DNA of 64,000 nt from Falsiroseomonas bella (GTDB lineage Bacteria; Pseudomonadota; Alphaproteobacteria; Acetobacterales; Acetobacteraceae). The position numbers and the translations under genes were made by a program. The stretch lies in assembly GCF_003173615.1 (NCBI RefSeq), contig NZ_QGNA01000002.1:124001-188000 (forward strand). Direction: 5' to 3'. The notes beneath the pieces are model-generated. The model ran no database searches and was not told the origin of the DNA. It worked only from the letters and a program-made list of their open reading frames with translations. Positions 32,207 through 44,693 of the stretch are shown here, piece by piece (within the stretch, counting starts at the first letter, position 1; every line of letters starts with the position of its first letter).

Positions 32207-33253
32207 ATGCATCGTCGCAACCTTCTGGCGGCTGGGCTGGGCCTGCCGGCCCTCGCCCTTCCGGGGCTCGCGCGCGCGCAGCGCGGCACGGCGGTGGGCG
32301 TTTCCTGGTCGAACTTCCAGGAGGAGCGTTGGAAGACGGACGAGGCGGCCATCCAGGCGGCGCTGCGCGCAGGTGGCGCGACCTATCTCTCGGCCGATGC
32401 GCAGTCCAACCCGACGAAACAGCTTGCCGACATCGAGAGCCTTCTGGCCCGCGGCGTGAAGGCGCTGATCGTGCTGGCGCAGGACGCGCAGGCGGTGCGC
32501 CCGGCCGTGGAGCGCGCGCTGAACGAGGGCGTCGCCGTCATCGGCTATGACCGCCTGATCGAGAACCCGCGCGCCTTCTACCTGACCTTCGACAATGTCG
32601 AGGTCGGCCGGATGATGGCGCGCGCGATCCAGGCGGCGAAGCCGGAGGGCAACTACGCCTTCATCAAGGGCAGCAGCGCTGACCCGAACGCCAACTTCCT
32701 TTACCAGGGCTCGATGGAGGTGCTGAAGCCGGCCATCGATGCCGGGCGCATCCGCAACGTGGGCGAGGCCTTCACCGATGGCTGGCTGCCAGCGAACGCG
32801 CAGAGGAACATGGAGCAGATCCTGACACGCAACAACAACCGCGTGGATGCGGTGATCGCCGCCAATGACGGCACCGCGGGCGGCGCCATCGCCGCGCTGG
32901 CGGCGCAGGGCATGGCGGGCAGCGTGCCGGTCTCCGGCCAGGATGCCGACCGCGCGGCGCTGAACCGCATCGCTCTCGGCACCCAGACGGTCACGATCTG
33001 GAAGGATGCGCGGGAACTCGGCAAGGCGGCCGGCGAGATCGCGGTGCGGCTCGCGGGCGGCGCGCGGCTGAACGAGGTCCCCGGCGCCGTGCAGTGGAAC
33101 CAGGGGCCGTCGCGCGCCAACATGACGGCGCTGTTCCTGCGCCCGCAGCCGATCACGCGCGAGAACCTCGCCCTGGTGATCGAAGGCGGCTGGGCACCGC
33201 GCGGCGCGGTCTGCCAGGGCGTTCCCGCGGGTCGCGTGCCGGCCTGCGGATGA
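32207..33253 (+). CDS. xylF: D-xylose-type ABC transporter substrate-binding protein
   Basis: Periplasmic sugar receptor of 348 residues. A twin-arginine-like or Sec signal ('[20 protein letters not shown]') ends near 'ARAQ'. The mature chain follows XylF: '[17 protein letters not shown]', '[16 protein letters not shown]', 'IGYDRLIEN', '[12 protein letters not shown]' and '[14 protein letters not shown]'. GGAGG lies ten bases upstream. It begins a three-gene importer (ATGA and GTGA overlaps) of xylose or a related pentose, directly beside a UDP-xylose gene. Confidence 0.9.
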   Translation: MHRRNLLAAGLGLPALALPGLARAQRGTAVGVSWSNFQEERWKTDEAAIQAALRAGGATYLSADAQSNPTKQLADIESLLARGVKALIVLAQDAQAVRPAVERALNEGVAVIGYDRLIENPRAFYLTFDNVEVGRMMARAIQAAKPEGNYAFIKGSSADPNANFLYQGSMEVLKPAIDAGRIRNVGEAFTDGWLPANAQRNMEQILTRNNNRVDAVIAANDGTAGGAIAALAAQGMAGSVPVSGQDADRAALNRIALGTQTVTIWKDARELGKAAGEIAVRLAGGARLNEVPGAVQWNQGPSRANMTALFLRPQPITRENLALVIEGGWAPRGAVCQGVPAGRVPACG

Positions 33254-34536
33254 GTGCCTCGGCGATGCGCGGCCTCGGGCAAGGCTCCGGGGCCGCGCTG
33301 CGCGCGCTCGAGGTTGATCCGCGACTGGTCGGCATGCTGGGTGCCTTGCTGGCGATTTGGCTCGGCTTCGACCTGCTCTCCGGCGGCGCCTTCCTGACGC
33401 CGCGCAACCTGTGGAACCTGTCGGTGCAGACCGCCTCCATCGCGGTGATGGCGTGCGGCATGGTGCTGGTGATCGTCACGCGCAACATCGACCTGTCGGT
33501 CGGCGCGATCCTGGGCGTGACCGGCATGGTGATCGGCGTGCTGCAGGCGCGGCTGCTGCCGGAACTGCTCGGGCTGGAGCACCCGGCCACCTGGCTGATC
33601 GCCGTGCTTGCGGCGGTGCTGGTGGGCGGGGCGATCGGCCTGCTGCAGGGCGCGCTGATCGCCTGGCTCGCCATTCCCTCCTTCATCGTGACGCTGGGCG
33701 GCCTGCTCGTGTGGCGTGGCGCGGCCTGGTGGGTGACGCAGGGGCAGACGGTCGCACCGATGGACGGGCGCTTCCGCATGCTCGGCGGTGGCATCGAAGG
33801 CGCTATCGGTGCGACGGCCTCCTGGATCCTCGGCGGCCTTGCCTGCGCGGCGATCCTTGCGGCGCTGCTGGCCTCCCGGCGTCGGCGCCTGCGCTTCGGC
33901 TTTCCGGTGCGGCCGCTCTGGGCGGAGGCGACCGTGGCGATCCTCGCGGTGGGCGCGGTGCTGGGCACGGTCGCCGTCGCGAATGCCTATCCGCTGCCCG
34001 CCGGCATCGCGCGGCGCGTGATCGAGGAGGCAGGCGGCACCTGGGTGCCGGGCACCTTCATTCCGCATGGCCTCGCCGTGCCGGTGCTGGTGGCGATCGG
34101 GGTGGGCATCGTCATCACGGTGCTGGCGTTGCGCACCCGCTTCGGCCGCGCGGTCTTCGCCATCGGCGGCAACCCGGAGGCGGCGGAGCTTTCGGGCATC
34201 AACACGCGCCGGACGATCATGTTGGTCTTCGGGCTGATGGGGGCGCTGTGCGGCGTCGCGGCCTGCATCGCCACGGCGCGACTGAACGCGGCGACGAATG
34301 CCGCGGGATCGCTTGACGAGCTCTATGTGATCGCCGCGGCGGTGATCGGCGGCACCTCGCTGGCGGGCGGGGCCGGGACCATCGCGGGCGCGATGCTCGG
34401 CGCGCTCGTGATGCAGAGCCTGCAGTCGGGGATGGTGCTGCTCGGCGTGGATGCGCCGATGCAGAACATCGTAGTCGGGCTCGTGCTGGTCCTCGCCGTC
34501 TGGCTGGACACCGTCTATCGGGGACGCATGCGGTGA
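33250..34536 (+). CDS. xylH: D-xylose-type ABC transporter permease
   Basis: A 428-residue inner-membrane permease with about ten hydrophobic segments. The family signature '[16 protein letters not shown]' is at about 73-88, and '[16 protein letters not shown]' plus '[17 protein letters not shown]' are typical of the sugar permease (RbsC/XylH) group. The insertion around residues 195-260 is usual for XylH-like rather than RbsC-like permeases. ATGA overlap with xylF. Confidence 0.93.
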   Translation: MSASAMRGLGQGSGAALRALEVDPRLVGMLGALLAIWLGFDLLSGGAFLTPRNLWNLSVQTASIAVMACGMVLVIVTRNIDLSVGAILGVTGMVIGVLQARLLPELLGLEHPATWLIAVLAAVLVGGAIGLLQGALIAWLAIPSFIVTLGGLLVWRGAAWWVTQGQTVAPMDGRFRMLGGGIEGAIGATASWILGGLACAAILAALLASRRRRLRFGFPVRPLWAEATVAILAVGAVLGTVAVANAYPLPAGIARRVIEEAGGTWVPGTFIPHGLAVPVLVAIGVGIVITVLALRTRFGRAVFAIGGNPEAAELSGINTRRTIMLVFGLMGALCGVAACIATARLNAATNAAGSLDELYVIAAAVIGGTSLAGGAGTIAGAMLGALVMQSLQSGMVLLGVDAPMQNIVVGLVLVLAVWLDTVYRGRMR

Positions 34537-35300
34537 CACCCCTCGTCGAGATGAGCGACATCCACCTGGCCTTCGGCGGCATCAAGGCCGTGGATGGCGC
34601 CAGCCTGGACCTGCACGAAGGCGAGGTGGTCGGGCTGCTCGGCCACAACGGCGCCGGCAAGTCCACGCTGATCAAGGTGCTGTCGGGTGCGTATCGCGCG
34701 GATTCCGGCGATATCCGGGTGCGCGGCGAGCCTGCGCACATCCACTCGCCGCGCGATGCCCGCCGCTACGGCATCGAGACGATCTACCAGACGCTGGCGC
34801 TCGCCGACAATCTGGACGCCGCGGCGAACATCTTTCTCGGCCGCGAGCTGCTGACCGCCTGGGGCACGCTGGACGACGCGGCGATGGAGGCCGCGACGCG
34901 CCAGGTGATGGGACGCCTCAACCCGCATTTCCGGCGCTTCAAGGAACCGGTGCGCGCACTGTCAGGCGGGCAGCGGCAATCCGTGGCCATAGCGCGCGCC
35001 ATCCATTTCGACGCGCGGATCCTCATCATGGACGAGCCGACGGCGGCACTCGGCCCCGCCGAGACGCGCCAAGTGGGCGAGCTGGTGAAGCAGCTCAAGG
35101 CGCAGGGGATCGGGATCTTCCTGATCAGCCACGACATCCACGACGTCTTCGACCTGGCCGACCGGATCAGCGTGATGAAGAACGGCCGGCTGGTCGGCAC
35201 CGCCCGCGTCGCGGACATCACCAAGGACGAGGCGCTGGGAATGATCATCCTGGGCAAATGCCCGCCCGGCGCGATTCCCGGGCCGGGGGCGATGAACTGA
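34533..35300 (+). CDS. xylG: D-xylose-type ABC transporter ATPase, single-domain
   Basis: A 255-residue ATPase beginning at GTG 34533 (GTGA overlap). Walker A 'GHNGAGKST', the signature '[15 protein letters not shown]', Walker B '[11 protein letters not shown]' and switch His in 'LISHDIHDV' are intact. Unlike the roughly 500-residue tandem ATPases of E. coli XylG/RbsA, only one domain is present, as in the FrcA-like group, so it probably works as a homodimer. The permease and receptor are the two preceding genes. Confidence 0.92.
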   Translation: MTPLVEMSDIHLAFGGIKAVDGASLDLHEGEVVGLLGHNGAGKSTLIKVLSGAYRADSGDIRVRGEPAHIHSPRDARRYGIETIYQTLALADNLDAAANIFLGRELLTAWGTLDDAAMEAATRQVMGRLNPHFRRFKEPVRALSGGQRQSVAIARAIHFDARILIMDEPTAALGPAETRQVGELVKQLKAQGIGIFLISHDIHDVFDLADRISVMKNGRLVGTARVADITKDEALGMIILGKCPPGAIPGPGAMN

Positions 35301-35301
35301 C

Positions 35302-35342
35302 CTCTCCCTCCCCCGCTTTCGGGGGAGGGTCGGGGTGGGGGC
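35302..35342. repeat. GC-rich intergenic hairpin element, copy 2
   Basis: CCCTCCCCCG at 35306-35315 and CGGGGGAGGG at 35320-35329 form a perfect ten-base-pair stem with the loop CTTT, followed by TCGGGGTGGGGG. It lies between convergent genes (xylG and the AbgB-like gene), so it can also act as a bidirectional terminator. The tail matches the element at 4461-4530. Confidence 0.55.
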
Positions 35343-35347
35343 GTGTC

Positions 35348-36772
35348 CTACGATGCCGTGGACATGCCGAGCGCCGGCTTCGCATCCGCCGGCAACGGGC
35401 TCTCATAGGGGCGGCCGCCCATGCGGCGGCGCAGGTCCTCCTTCGCCGCGGCGATCAGCGCGGGGTCGCGCAGGGCGTCCAGCGCCGTGCCGGCCATCAC
35501 CTTCGCCACATGCGCCATTGCGGCATGCGCGGCCGGCGACTTGCCCTGCGCCACCGCCTGCCAGGAATGGAAGGGCGTGCCGACCGCCCAGGTGGCGCCG
35601 CGGGCCTGCACCGTCGGCACCTTCTGCGAGACGTCGCCGACATCGGTGGAGCCCACCATCGCGACGCTCTTCTCCGCCGGCGCCACGAGCGCGTCGTGCA
35701 GCGGGTTGCCCCGCTTGGCAGGCAAACCGTGGCGGCGATAGGCGGCGGCGATGTCCGCATCCGTCAGCGTGTCCTGGATCGCCTGCGCGAAGGCGCGGTC
35801 GGATTCCGCGAAGACGGGCGGGCCGAGCCGGTCCAGGTTGCGCTGCATTGCCTGCTCCAGCGGCGTGTTGCCGAGCAACTCGCAGACCGCCGAGACCACC
35901 TCGGTTTCGACCTGCGTCTCGGTCATCAGCGCGGCGCCGTCGGCGATCTTGCGCACGCGCTCGACCAGGCCGCGCAGCTCCAGCACGCTGGCGGCGCGGA
36001 TCAGGTAGCGCACCTTGGCACGGGCCTGCACGACGTTGGGCGCAATGCCGCCGGCATCGAGATAGGCGTAGTGGATGCGGGCGTCGGATGGCATGTGCTC
36101 GCGCATGTAGTTCACGCCGACATTCATCAGTTCCACCGCGTCCAGCGCCGAGCGGCCGAGATGCGGCGAGGCGGCGGCATGCGCGGCGCGGCCGGTGAAG
36201 GTGAAGTCGATGCGCGTGTTGGCGAGGCTCAGCGCCTCGATCACGCCGGCGAAATAGTCCGGGTGCCAGGTGATGGCGATGTCCACGTCGTCGAAGGCGC
36301 CGTCGCGCACCATGAAGCCCTTGGCCGCGCCGCCTTCCTCGGCGGGGCAGCCATAGTAGCGCACGCGGCCTTTCATGCCGTTCGCCGCCAGCCAGTCCTT
36401 CACGGCGGAGGCGGCGAGCATCGCGCCGGCGCCGAGCAGGTTGTGGCCGCAGCCATGCCCGCGCGTCTCGCCGGGGATGGGCTTCGGCTCGGCGATGCCG
36501 GCCTCCTGCGACAGGCCGGGCAACGCGTCGTACTCGCCGAGGATGGCGATGACCGGCCCGCCCTCGCCGGCTTCGCCCATCACCGCGGTCGGGATGCCGG
36601 CGACCTTGTCGGTGACCCGAAAGCCTTCGCGCTCCAGCATCGCCTTGTGCTCGGCGGCGGAGCGGTGTTCGTCGTAGCAGAGCTCAGGCGTGGCCCAGAC
36701 GCGATCGGCGAGCGCGTTGTACTCGGCGCGCTTTGCATCCACCAGGCGCCAGATCTCTTCTTCGTTCTGCAT
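35348..36772 (-). CDS. M20-family amidohydrolase (AbgB-like)
   Basis: A 474-residue zinc amidohydrolase resembling p-aminobenzoyl-glutamate hydrolase subunit B and indole-acetyl-amino-acid hydrolases. 'RGHGCGHNLLGAGAM' holds conserved metal ligands, 'PAEEGGAAKG' follows, and 'FTGRAAHAAASPHLGRSALDAVELM' is the dimerisation-domain hallmark. 'STDVGDVSQKVPTVQ' holds the last ligand region. No signal peptide. Substrate likely an N-acyl or N-aroyl amino acid; with no partner subunit visible it would act alone. AAGGG precedes ATG 36772. Confidence 0.88.
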   Translation of the reverse strand: MQNEEEIWRLVDAKRAEYNALADRVWATPELCYDEHRSAAEHKAMLEREGFRVTDKVAGIPTAVMGEAGEGGPVIAILGEYDALPGLSQEAGIAEPKPIPGETRGHGCGHNLLGAGAMLAASAVKDWLAANGMKGRVRYYGCPAEEGGAAKGFMVRDGAFDDVDIAITWHPDYFAGVIEALSLANTRIDFTFTGRAAHAAASPHLGRSALDAVELMNVGVNYMREHMPSDARIHYAYLDAGGIAPNVVQARAKVRYLIRAASVLELRGLVERVRKIADGAALMTETQVETEVVSAVCELLGNTPLEQAMQRNLDRLGPPVFAESDRAFAQAIQDTLTDADIAAAYRRHGLPAKRGNPLHDALVAPAEKSVAMVGSTDVGDVSQKVPTVQARGATWAVGTPFHSWQAVAQGKSPAAHAAMAHVAKVMAGTALDALRDPALIAAAKEDLRRRMGGRPYESPLPADAKPALGMSTAS

Positions 36773-36786
36773 GGGGTTTCCCTTGC

Positions 36787-37899
<1,113 letters not shown>

Positions 37900-38008
37900 G
37901 GGGATTCTCCTTGCCTTGGCCGCAGTTTGCGCCGCTTCGCGCCCGCCGTCACGGTCTTGACCCGGGCTGCGGCTTGCGCCGGGACGCGCGCGGCGCGATG
38001 CAGGGCGC

Positions 38009-38731
38009 ATGCGGATCCTGCTGATCAACGGCAACACCACCGAGGCCATCACCACCAGGCTGGTCGCCATCGCGCAGCGTCTGGCGCCGTCCGGCGTGAC
38101 ATTTGAGGGCGCCACGGCCCGATTCGGCGCGCGCTACATCGCCTCCCGTGCCGCCTCCGCCGTTGCGGCGCACGCGGTGCTCGATTCCTATGCCGAGCAC
38201 GGCGCGGGCGCGGATGCAGTGCTGATCGGCTGCTTCGGGGATCCCGGCCTGGATGCGCTGCGCGAAGTGGCGCCGGTGCCGGTGCTGGGGCTTGCGGATG
38301 CCTCGGCGGCGGCGGCGCTTCGCCTCGCGCCGCGCTTCGGCGTGGTGACGGGCGGCGTAGCCTGGGGCCCGATGCTGCAGGAGTTCTTCGCCGCGCGCGG
38401 CCATGCGGCGCAGCTGGCCGGGGTGCGCACGGTCGCGCCCTCTGGCGGGGAGATCGCGCGCGACCCGGAGGGTGCGCTGGCGATGCTCGCCGCGGCCTGC
38501 AGGGCCAGCGCCGAGCAGGATGGCGCCGGCGCCGTGATCCTTGGCGGCGCAGGGCTCGCCGGCATGGCGGGACGGCTGGCCGACCGTGTACCCGTGCCGG
38601 TGATCTGCTCCGTGGAGGCGGGCGTGCGGGAGGCGATCACAGCCCTCGGCGGCAAGCCGGCCGGGCTGGTGCCGCATACGCCGGTGGAGACCGTCGGCCT
38701 TTCGCCCGCGCTCGCGCGCCTGCTCGGCTAG
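38009..38731 (+). CDS. Asp/Glu/hydantoin racemase-family protein, one catalytic Cys missing
   Basis: A 240-residue PF01177 protein. The first catalytic cysteine is present in '[13 protein letters not shown]'. The second, normally in the LGC segment, is Gly here: '[15 protein letters not shown]'. True hydantoin racemases use both, so this may be an isomerase, decarboxylase or inactive relative. It lies just upstream of a hydantoinase pair and may still serve the same pathway (inference). The N-terminus '[13 protein letters not shown]' fits the family. Confidence 0.85.
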   Translation: MRILLINGNTTEAITTRLVAIAQRLAPSGVTFEGATARFGARYIASRAASAVAAHAVLDSYAEHGAGADAVLIGCFGDPGLDALREVAPVPVLGLADASAAAALRLAPRFGVVTGGVAWGPMLQEFFAARGHAAQLAGVRTVAPSGGEIARDPEGALAMLAAACRASAEQDGAGAVILGGAGLAGMAGRLADRVPVPVICSVEAGVREAITALGGKPAGLVPHTPVETVGLSPALARLLG

Positions 38732-38741
38732 CAGCGTCGCT

Positions 38742-39647
38742 TCACGCGAGGTGCTGGCGGAAGAAGGCCAGCGTGCGGTCCCAGGCCAGCTTCGCCGCAG
38801 CCTCCTCGTAGCGGGGCGTGGAGTTGTTGTGGAAACCGTGCTGCGTGCCGGGATAGATGTGCATCTCGTGCCGGACATTGTTCGCCTTCAGCGCGGCTTC
38901 GAAGGTGGGCCACATCGCGTTGATGCGCGGGTCGTTCTCGGCATAGTGGATCTGCAGCGCGGCGCGGATCGCCGGCACGGCGGCGGCCGGCGCCGCGGCG
39001 CCATAGAAGGGCACGCCGGCCTGCATCTCCGCGCCGAGTTCCGTCGCCAACCAGTTCGTGGTGCCGCCGCCCCAGCAGAAGCCGGTGACGCCGAGCTTGC
39101 CCGAGGACAGCGCATGCGCCTTCAGGAAGCGCGCGCCGTTCAGCATGTCCGTGCGCAGCTTCGCCTGGTCCAGCCGCGTCTGCATCTCGCGTCCGTCGTC
39201 GTCGTTGCCGGGATAGCCGCCGAGGGGCGCCAGCCCGTCGGGTGCCAGGGCGAGAAAGCCTTCCACCGCCAGCCGCCGCGCCACGTCCTCGATGTAGGGG
39301 TTCAGGCCGCGGTTCTCGTGGATGACGAGGACGGCGGGGAAGGGGCCGTTGCCGCTCGGCTGCACCAGGTAGCCCCGCATCGCGCCGGAATTGCCGCCCA
39401 GAGAGGGATACTCGACATAGCGCGCCCGCATGCGCGGATCGGTGAAGGAGATGGTCTGGGCGCGCGCGTAGTTCGGGATCAGCGCCTCGGCCATCGCGAG
39501 TCCGCCTGCGATGGCGCCGGCGGCCTGGAGGAAGGCGCGGCGATCCATCCGGCCGTGGCAGTATTCGTCATAGAGGTCGAAGATCCGCTGGTCGATGTCG
39601 GCCTGGGTCAGCGGCGGCGCGGGCGGTGGGACGAGTCCGTCGGTCAT
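38742..39647 (-). CDS. Exported dienelactone-hydrolase-family protein
   Basis: A 301-residue alpha/beta hydrolase. The catalytic triad is C191 in 'GFCWGG', D239 in 'AENDPR' and H270 in 'QHGFHN'; E111 in 'VIHENRG' is the family's accessory Glu. Residues 36-37 form a twin-arginine motif ('MDRRAFLQAAG') after a long N-region, then a hydrophobic stretch to about residue 64, so Tat export to the periplasm is likely. Converges on the racemase-like gene with a ten-base gap. Confidence 0.9.
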   Translation of the reverse strand: MTDGLVPPPAPPLTQADIDQRIFDLYDEYCHGRMDRRAFLQAAGAIAGGLAMAEALIPNYARAQTISFTDPRMRARYVEYPSLGGNSGAMRGYLVQPSGNGPFPAVLVIHENRGLNPYIEDVARRLAVEGFLALAPDGLAPLGGYPGNDDDGREMQTRLDQAKLRTDMLNGARFLKAHALSSGKLGVTGFCWGGGTTNWLATELGAEMQAGVPFYGAAAPAAAVPAIRAALQIHYAENDPRINAMWPTFEAALKANNVRHEMHIYPGTQHGFHNNSTPRYEEAAAKLAWDRTLAFFRQHLA

Positions 39648-39775
39648 GCTGGGCCTTTCGTCAGGGGATCGGGCGAGAAGGCTAATCGGCGCCGCAGCGG
39701 CTTGCCAGCGGCCTTGCGATATTGACAGCGACGGGCGTCGCCCTTTCGCTGCCGGCCGGCAGAGGCGGGGCGGGC

Positions 39776-41821
<2,046 letters not shown>

Positions 41822-41824
41822 ACG

Positions 41825-43708
41825 ATGGATCCCGTCCAGACCGAGATCATGAAGAACCGCTTCACCGCCATCGCGGAGGAAGCGGCGACGGTCGCCTACC
41901 GCACGGCGCACACCACCTTCGTCAAGCAGACGCAGGACTTCCAGGTGGCGCTGGCCCGGCTGTCCGGCGAGTTCTTCGCCTTCCCGATGATGCATGGGGT
42001 CACATCGGGCAGCGGGCAGTCCATCACCGGCCTAACCGGCCACTTCCCCCTGGAGGAGCTGCGGCCGGACGACGTGCTGATCTCCAACGATCCCTTCAGC
42101 ACCGGCGGCGTGGTGACGCACATGATGGACATCCATCTCGCGCGCCCGATCTTCGTGGATGGCGAGCTGACCTGCTGGGCCTGGTCCTTCGTGCATGCCT
42201 CCGACATCGGTGGCGCGGTGCCGGGCTCGATCTCGCCCGACCTCCATGAGTGCTTCCAGGAAGGGCTGCGGCTGCGGCCGACCAAGCTGGTGCGCGGCGG
42301 CGCGCTGAACCAGGACGTGGTCAACATCCTGAAGGACAATTCGCGCATCGGCGACGCCGTCTGGGGCGACCTGGAGGCGATGATGGCGGCGATGCGCCTG
42401 CTCGACCGCCGCATCAACGCGCTCTGCGCCCGCATCGGCAAGGCCGCCTTCCACCAGGGGGTGGACGACGTGATGGCCTATACCGAGATGCGTGCGCGGC
42501 GCGTGATCGCGGCGCTGCGGGACGGCACCTACACCTTTACGGATTACATCGAAGGCGACGATTCCGGCGCGGCGGTGCACATCCACTGCAAGCTGACGAT
42601 CAAGGGCGACGAGGCGGAGGTGGACTACTCCGGCTCCTCGCCGCAGGTGCATGCCGCCTTCAACTTCACCACGGGCAGCCGCACGCATCCCTTCCTGGCG
42701 ATGGCGCTGACCAACTACATCCAGACCATGGAGCCGGGCATCCCGATGAATGGCGGGATGATGCGCCCGATCCGAGGCTATGCGCAGCCAGGCAGCGTGA
42801 TGAATGCGGAATTCCCCGCCGCGATGGGCAACCGCTTCGTCGCCGTCATGCGCACCTATGACACGCTGATTGGCTGCCTCAACCAGGCGATTCCCGGCGG
42901 CATCGCCGCCTGCGGCGCCGGCCAGGCCGGCATCATCGCCTGCGGCTGGACCGATACCGACACCGGGCGCGGGCGCGTCGCCGTGGTCGAGCCCTTCTGC
43001 GGCGGCTCCGGCGGGCGCGACCGCTGCGACGGCGTGGACGCGACGGACACCATGCTCGGCTTCCTCAAGAGCACGCCGATCGAGCATGTGGAGACCGAGA
43101 CGCCGCTGGTGGTACGCCGGCACGAACTGGTGCCGGGCCGCTTCGGCCATGGGCGATTCCGCGGCGGCGCCTCGGTGGCGATCGAGCTGGAATGCCGGGC
43201 GCCGGAAGTGAGCATCACCGTGCGCGGCCTTGACCGCTTCCGCTTCCAGCCCTGGGGCGTGTTCGGCGGCGGGTCCGGGACCAACACCGTCACCACGCTG
43301 AACCCCGCCGGGGAGGCGCGGAACATCGGGCGCATCAAGCTGCTGACGCTGCAGCAGGGCGACGTGCTGCGCATGGTGTCGTCCTCCGGCGGCGGCTTCG
43401 GGCCACCGGCGGCGCGCGATCCCGCGCTGGTGCTGCGGGACGTGCTGGACGCGCTGCTGACCGAGGAGGAGGCGCGGGCGATCTACGGCGTGGTGATCCG
43501 CGACCGTGCGGTGGACGATGCCGCGACGGAGGCGCTGCGCGCGACGATGCCCGCCGCGGCCGCCTTCGCGGTGAAGCATGGGCCGGCGCGGGAGGCGCAT
43601 GAGGTCGTGTGGCCCGTGGAGCGCAGCGTGGCGCTTGCGAACCGCGTGCTGGCCGCACCGCCGGGGCTGCGCCGCAAGCTGCTGGCGGAGGGACGCGCCG
43701 GACGCTGA
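41825..43708 (+). CDS. hyuB: Hydantoinase/oxoprolinase subunit B (HyuB-like)
   Basis: A 627-residue B subunit. 'MKNRFTAIAEEAATVAYRTAHTT' opens the family region, with 'DVLISNDPFSTGGVVTHMMD' and 'SDIGGAVPGSISPD' (metal ligands), 'GYAQPGSVMNAEFPAAMGNR' and 'ERHELVPGRFGHG'-like later segments, all of the HyuB type. Together with HyuA it would hydrolyse a cyclic amide or carboxylate a ketone. AGG upstream at 41815; no signal peptide. Confidence 0.9.
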   Translation: MDPVQTEIMKNRFTAIAEEAATVAYRTAHTTFVKQTQDFQVALARLSGEFFAFPMMHGVTSGSGQSITGLTGHFPLEELRPDDVLISNDPFSTGGVVTHMMDIHLARPIFVDGELTCWAWSFVHASDIGGAVPGSISPDLHECFQEGLRLRPTKLVRGGALNQDVVNILKDNSRIGDAVWGDLEAMMAAMRLLDRRINALCARIGKAAFHQGVDDVMAYTEMRARRVIAALRDGTYTFTDYIEGDDSGAAVHIHCKLTIKGDEAEVDYSGSSPQVHAAFNFTTGSRTHPFLAMALTNYIQTMEPGIPMNGGMMRPIRGYAQPGSVMNAEFPAAMGNRFVAVMRTYDTLIGCLNQAIPGGIAACGAGQAGIIACGWTDTDTGRGRVAVVEPFCGGSGGRDRCDGVDATDTMLGFLKSTPIEHVETETPLVVRRHELVPGRFGHGRFRGGASVAIELECRAPEVSITVRGLDRFRFQPWGVFGGGSGTNTVTTLNPAGEARNIGRIKLLTLQQGDVLRMVSSSGGGFGPPAARDPALVLRDVLDALLTEEEARAIYGVVIRDRAVDDAATEALRATMPAAAAFAVKHGPAREAHEVVWPVERSVALANRVLAAPPGLRRKLLAEGRAGR

Positions 43709-43737
43709 CTTGGTGCGGGCGGCAAGCGCGGCTAGGC
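43709..43737 (+). promoter_or_regulatory. Candidate promoter for the isocitrate-lyase-superfamily gene
   Basis: TTGGTG at 43709-43714 and TAGGCT at 43732-43737 are separated by exactly 17 bases in the 57-base gap before ATG 43766. This resembles a -35/-10 pair, but the surrounding GC makes chance matches common. Confidence 0.3.
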
Positions 43738-43765
43738 TTCTCGCCTGCTTCCCGCTGAGGACGAG

Positions 43766-44629
43766 ATGCCGATGACGCCCCCCGAACGCCTGCGTGCGCT
43801 GCTTGCCGAGCCTGGTTTCGTCGTGATGCCCGCCGTGTGGGACGGCATCAGCGCGAAGCTCGCGGCGCAGGCGGGCTACAAGACGGCCTTCCTCTCCGGT
43901 TCCTGCGTCGCGGCGAGCCGCCTCGGTGGCCCCGATCTCGACCTGGTGTCCTTCGGCGAGATGTTCGACAGCTTCACCATGGTGCGGAACGCCGCGCCGG
44001 AGACGCTGATCCTGGCCGATGGCGACCATGGCTACGGCAATGCGATGAACGTGCAGCGGACGGTGCGCGCCTATGGCCGCGCCGGCGCCGCGGCGGTGCT
44101 GATCGAGGACAAGATCACGCCGCGTGCGCTGACTTCCGCGGGCAAGCCTTGCCTGCCGCGGGAGGAGGCGCGGATGAAGATCCGAGCGGCGGTGCAGGCG
44201 GCGAAGGAGTCGGGCATCCTGGTGCTGGCGCGCACGGATTGCCGACCGACGCAGGGCATCGACGAGGCGGTGGCGCGCATCGAGATGTATGTCGAGGAAG
44301 GCGCGGACATCCTGTTCCTCGACTCGCCGCATGACGACGAGGAGATCCGCCGCGGCGTGGCGGCGGCCGCGGGCCGGCCCAGCTTCTGCGTGCTGTCGCC
44401 GGGCGCCCCGCGCGCGACGCCGGACCGCAAGAAGGCCGAGGCACTGGGCTGGAAGATCGGCACCTATCCCACGGGCATGCTCTCGCCCGCGATCGCCGGC
44501 ATGAAGGCCGGCCTTTCCGCGCTGCTGGCCGGCGAGGCCGAGGCTTCGAGCGCGCTTCCCCCGCCCGAACTGCGTTCGACGTTGGGCTACCCGGACTACG
44601 ACGTGGCTGCGAAGCCCTTCATCGTCTGA
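43766..44629 (+). CDS. Isocitrate lyase/PEP mutase superfamily protein
   Basis: A 287-residue TIM-barrel protein. 'VVMPAVWDGISAKLAAQAGYKTAFLSGS' and 'LADGDHGYGNAMNVQRTV' with 'AAVLIEDK' are superfamily elements. The KKCGH active-site loop of isocitrate and methylisocitrate lyases is absent: the corresponding segment is 'RALTSAGKPCLPREEAR'. So it is more likely an oxaloacetate-decarboxylase or dimethylmalate-lyase type enzyme acting on a 2-oxo or C4-dicarboxylate product. In-frame ATG at 43772 is an alternative start. Confidence 0.85.
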   Translation: MPMTPPERLRALLAEPGFVVMPAVWDGISAKLAAQAGYKTAFLSGSCVAASRLGGPDLDLVSFGEMFDSFTMVRNAAPETLILADGDHGYGNAMNVQRTVRAYGRAGAAAVLIEDKITPRALTSAGKPCLPREEARMKIRAAVQAAKESGILVLARTDCRPTQGIDEAVARIEMYVEEGADILFLDSPHDDEEIRRGVAAAAGRPSFCVLSPGAPRATPDRKKAEALGWKIGTYPTGMLSPAIAGMKAGLSALLAGEAEASSALPPPELRSTLGYPDYDVAAKPFIV

Positions 44630-44639
44630 TCGGAGGGGC

Positions 44640-44688
44640 CCGGGGAGCCTGAGGCTCCCCGGCGGGAGCGCGAGGGCAGCGCCCTCGC
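44640..44688. terminator. Double hairpin between convergent genes
   Basis: Two perfect hairpins follow one another: CCGGGGAGCC-TGA-GGCTCCCCGG (44640-44662) and GCGAGGGC-AGC-GCCCTCGC (44670-44688). Both lie in the 64-bp gap between a rightward and a leftward stop codon, a natural place for a bidirectional terminator. The second is followed by TTCTCTC. Confidence 0.6.
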
Positions 44689-44693
44689 TTCTC

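Noticed and set aside
34533-35300. Truncated XylG missing its second ATPase domain
   Set aside because: The single domain is complete with all motifs, and single-domain sugar ATPases of this size are a normal subgroup.
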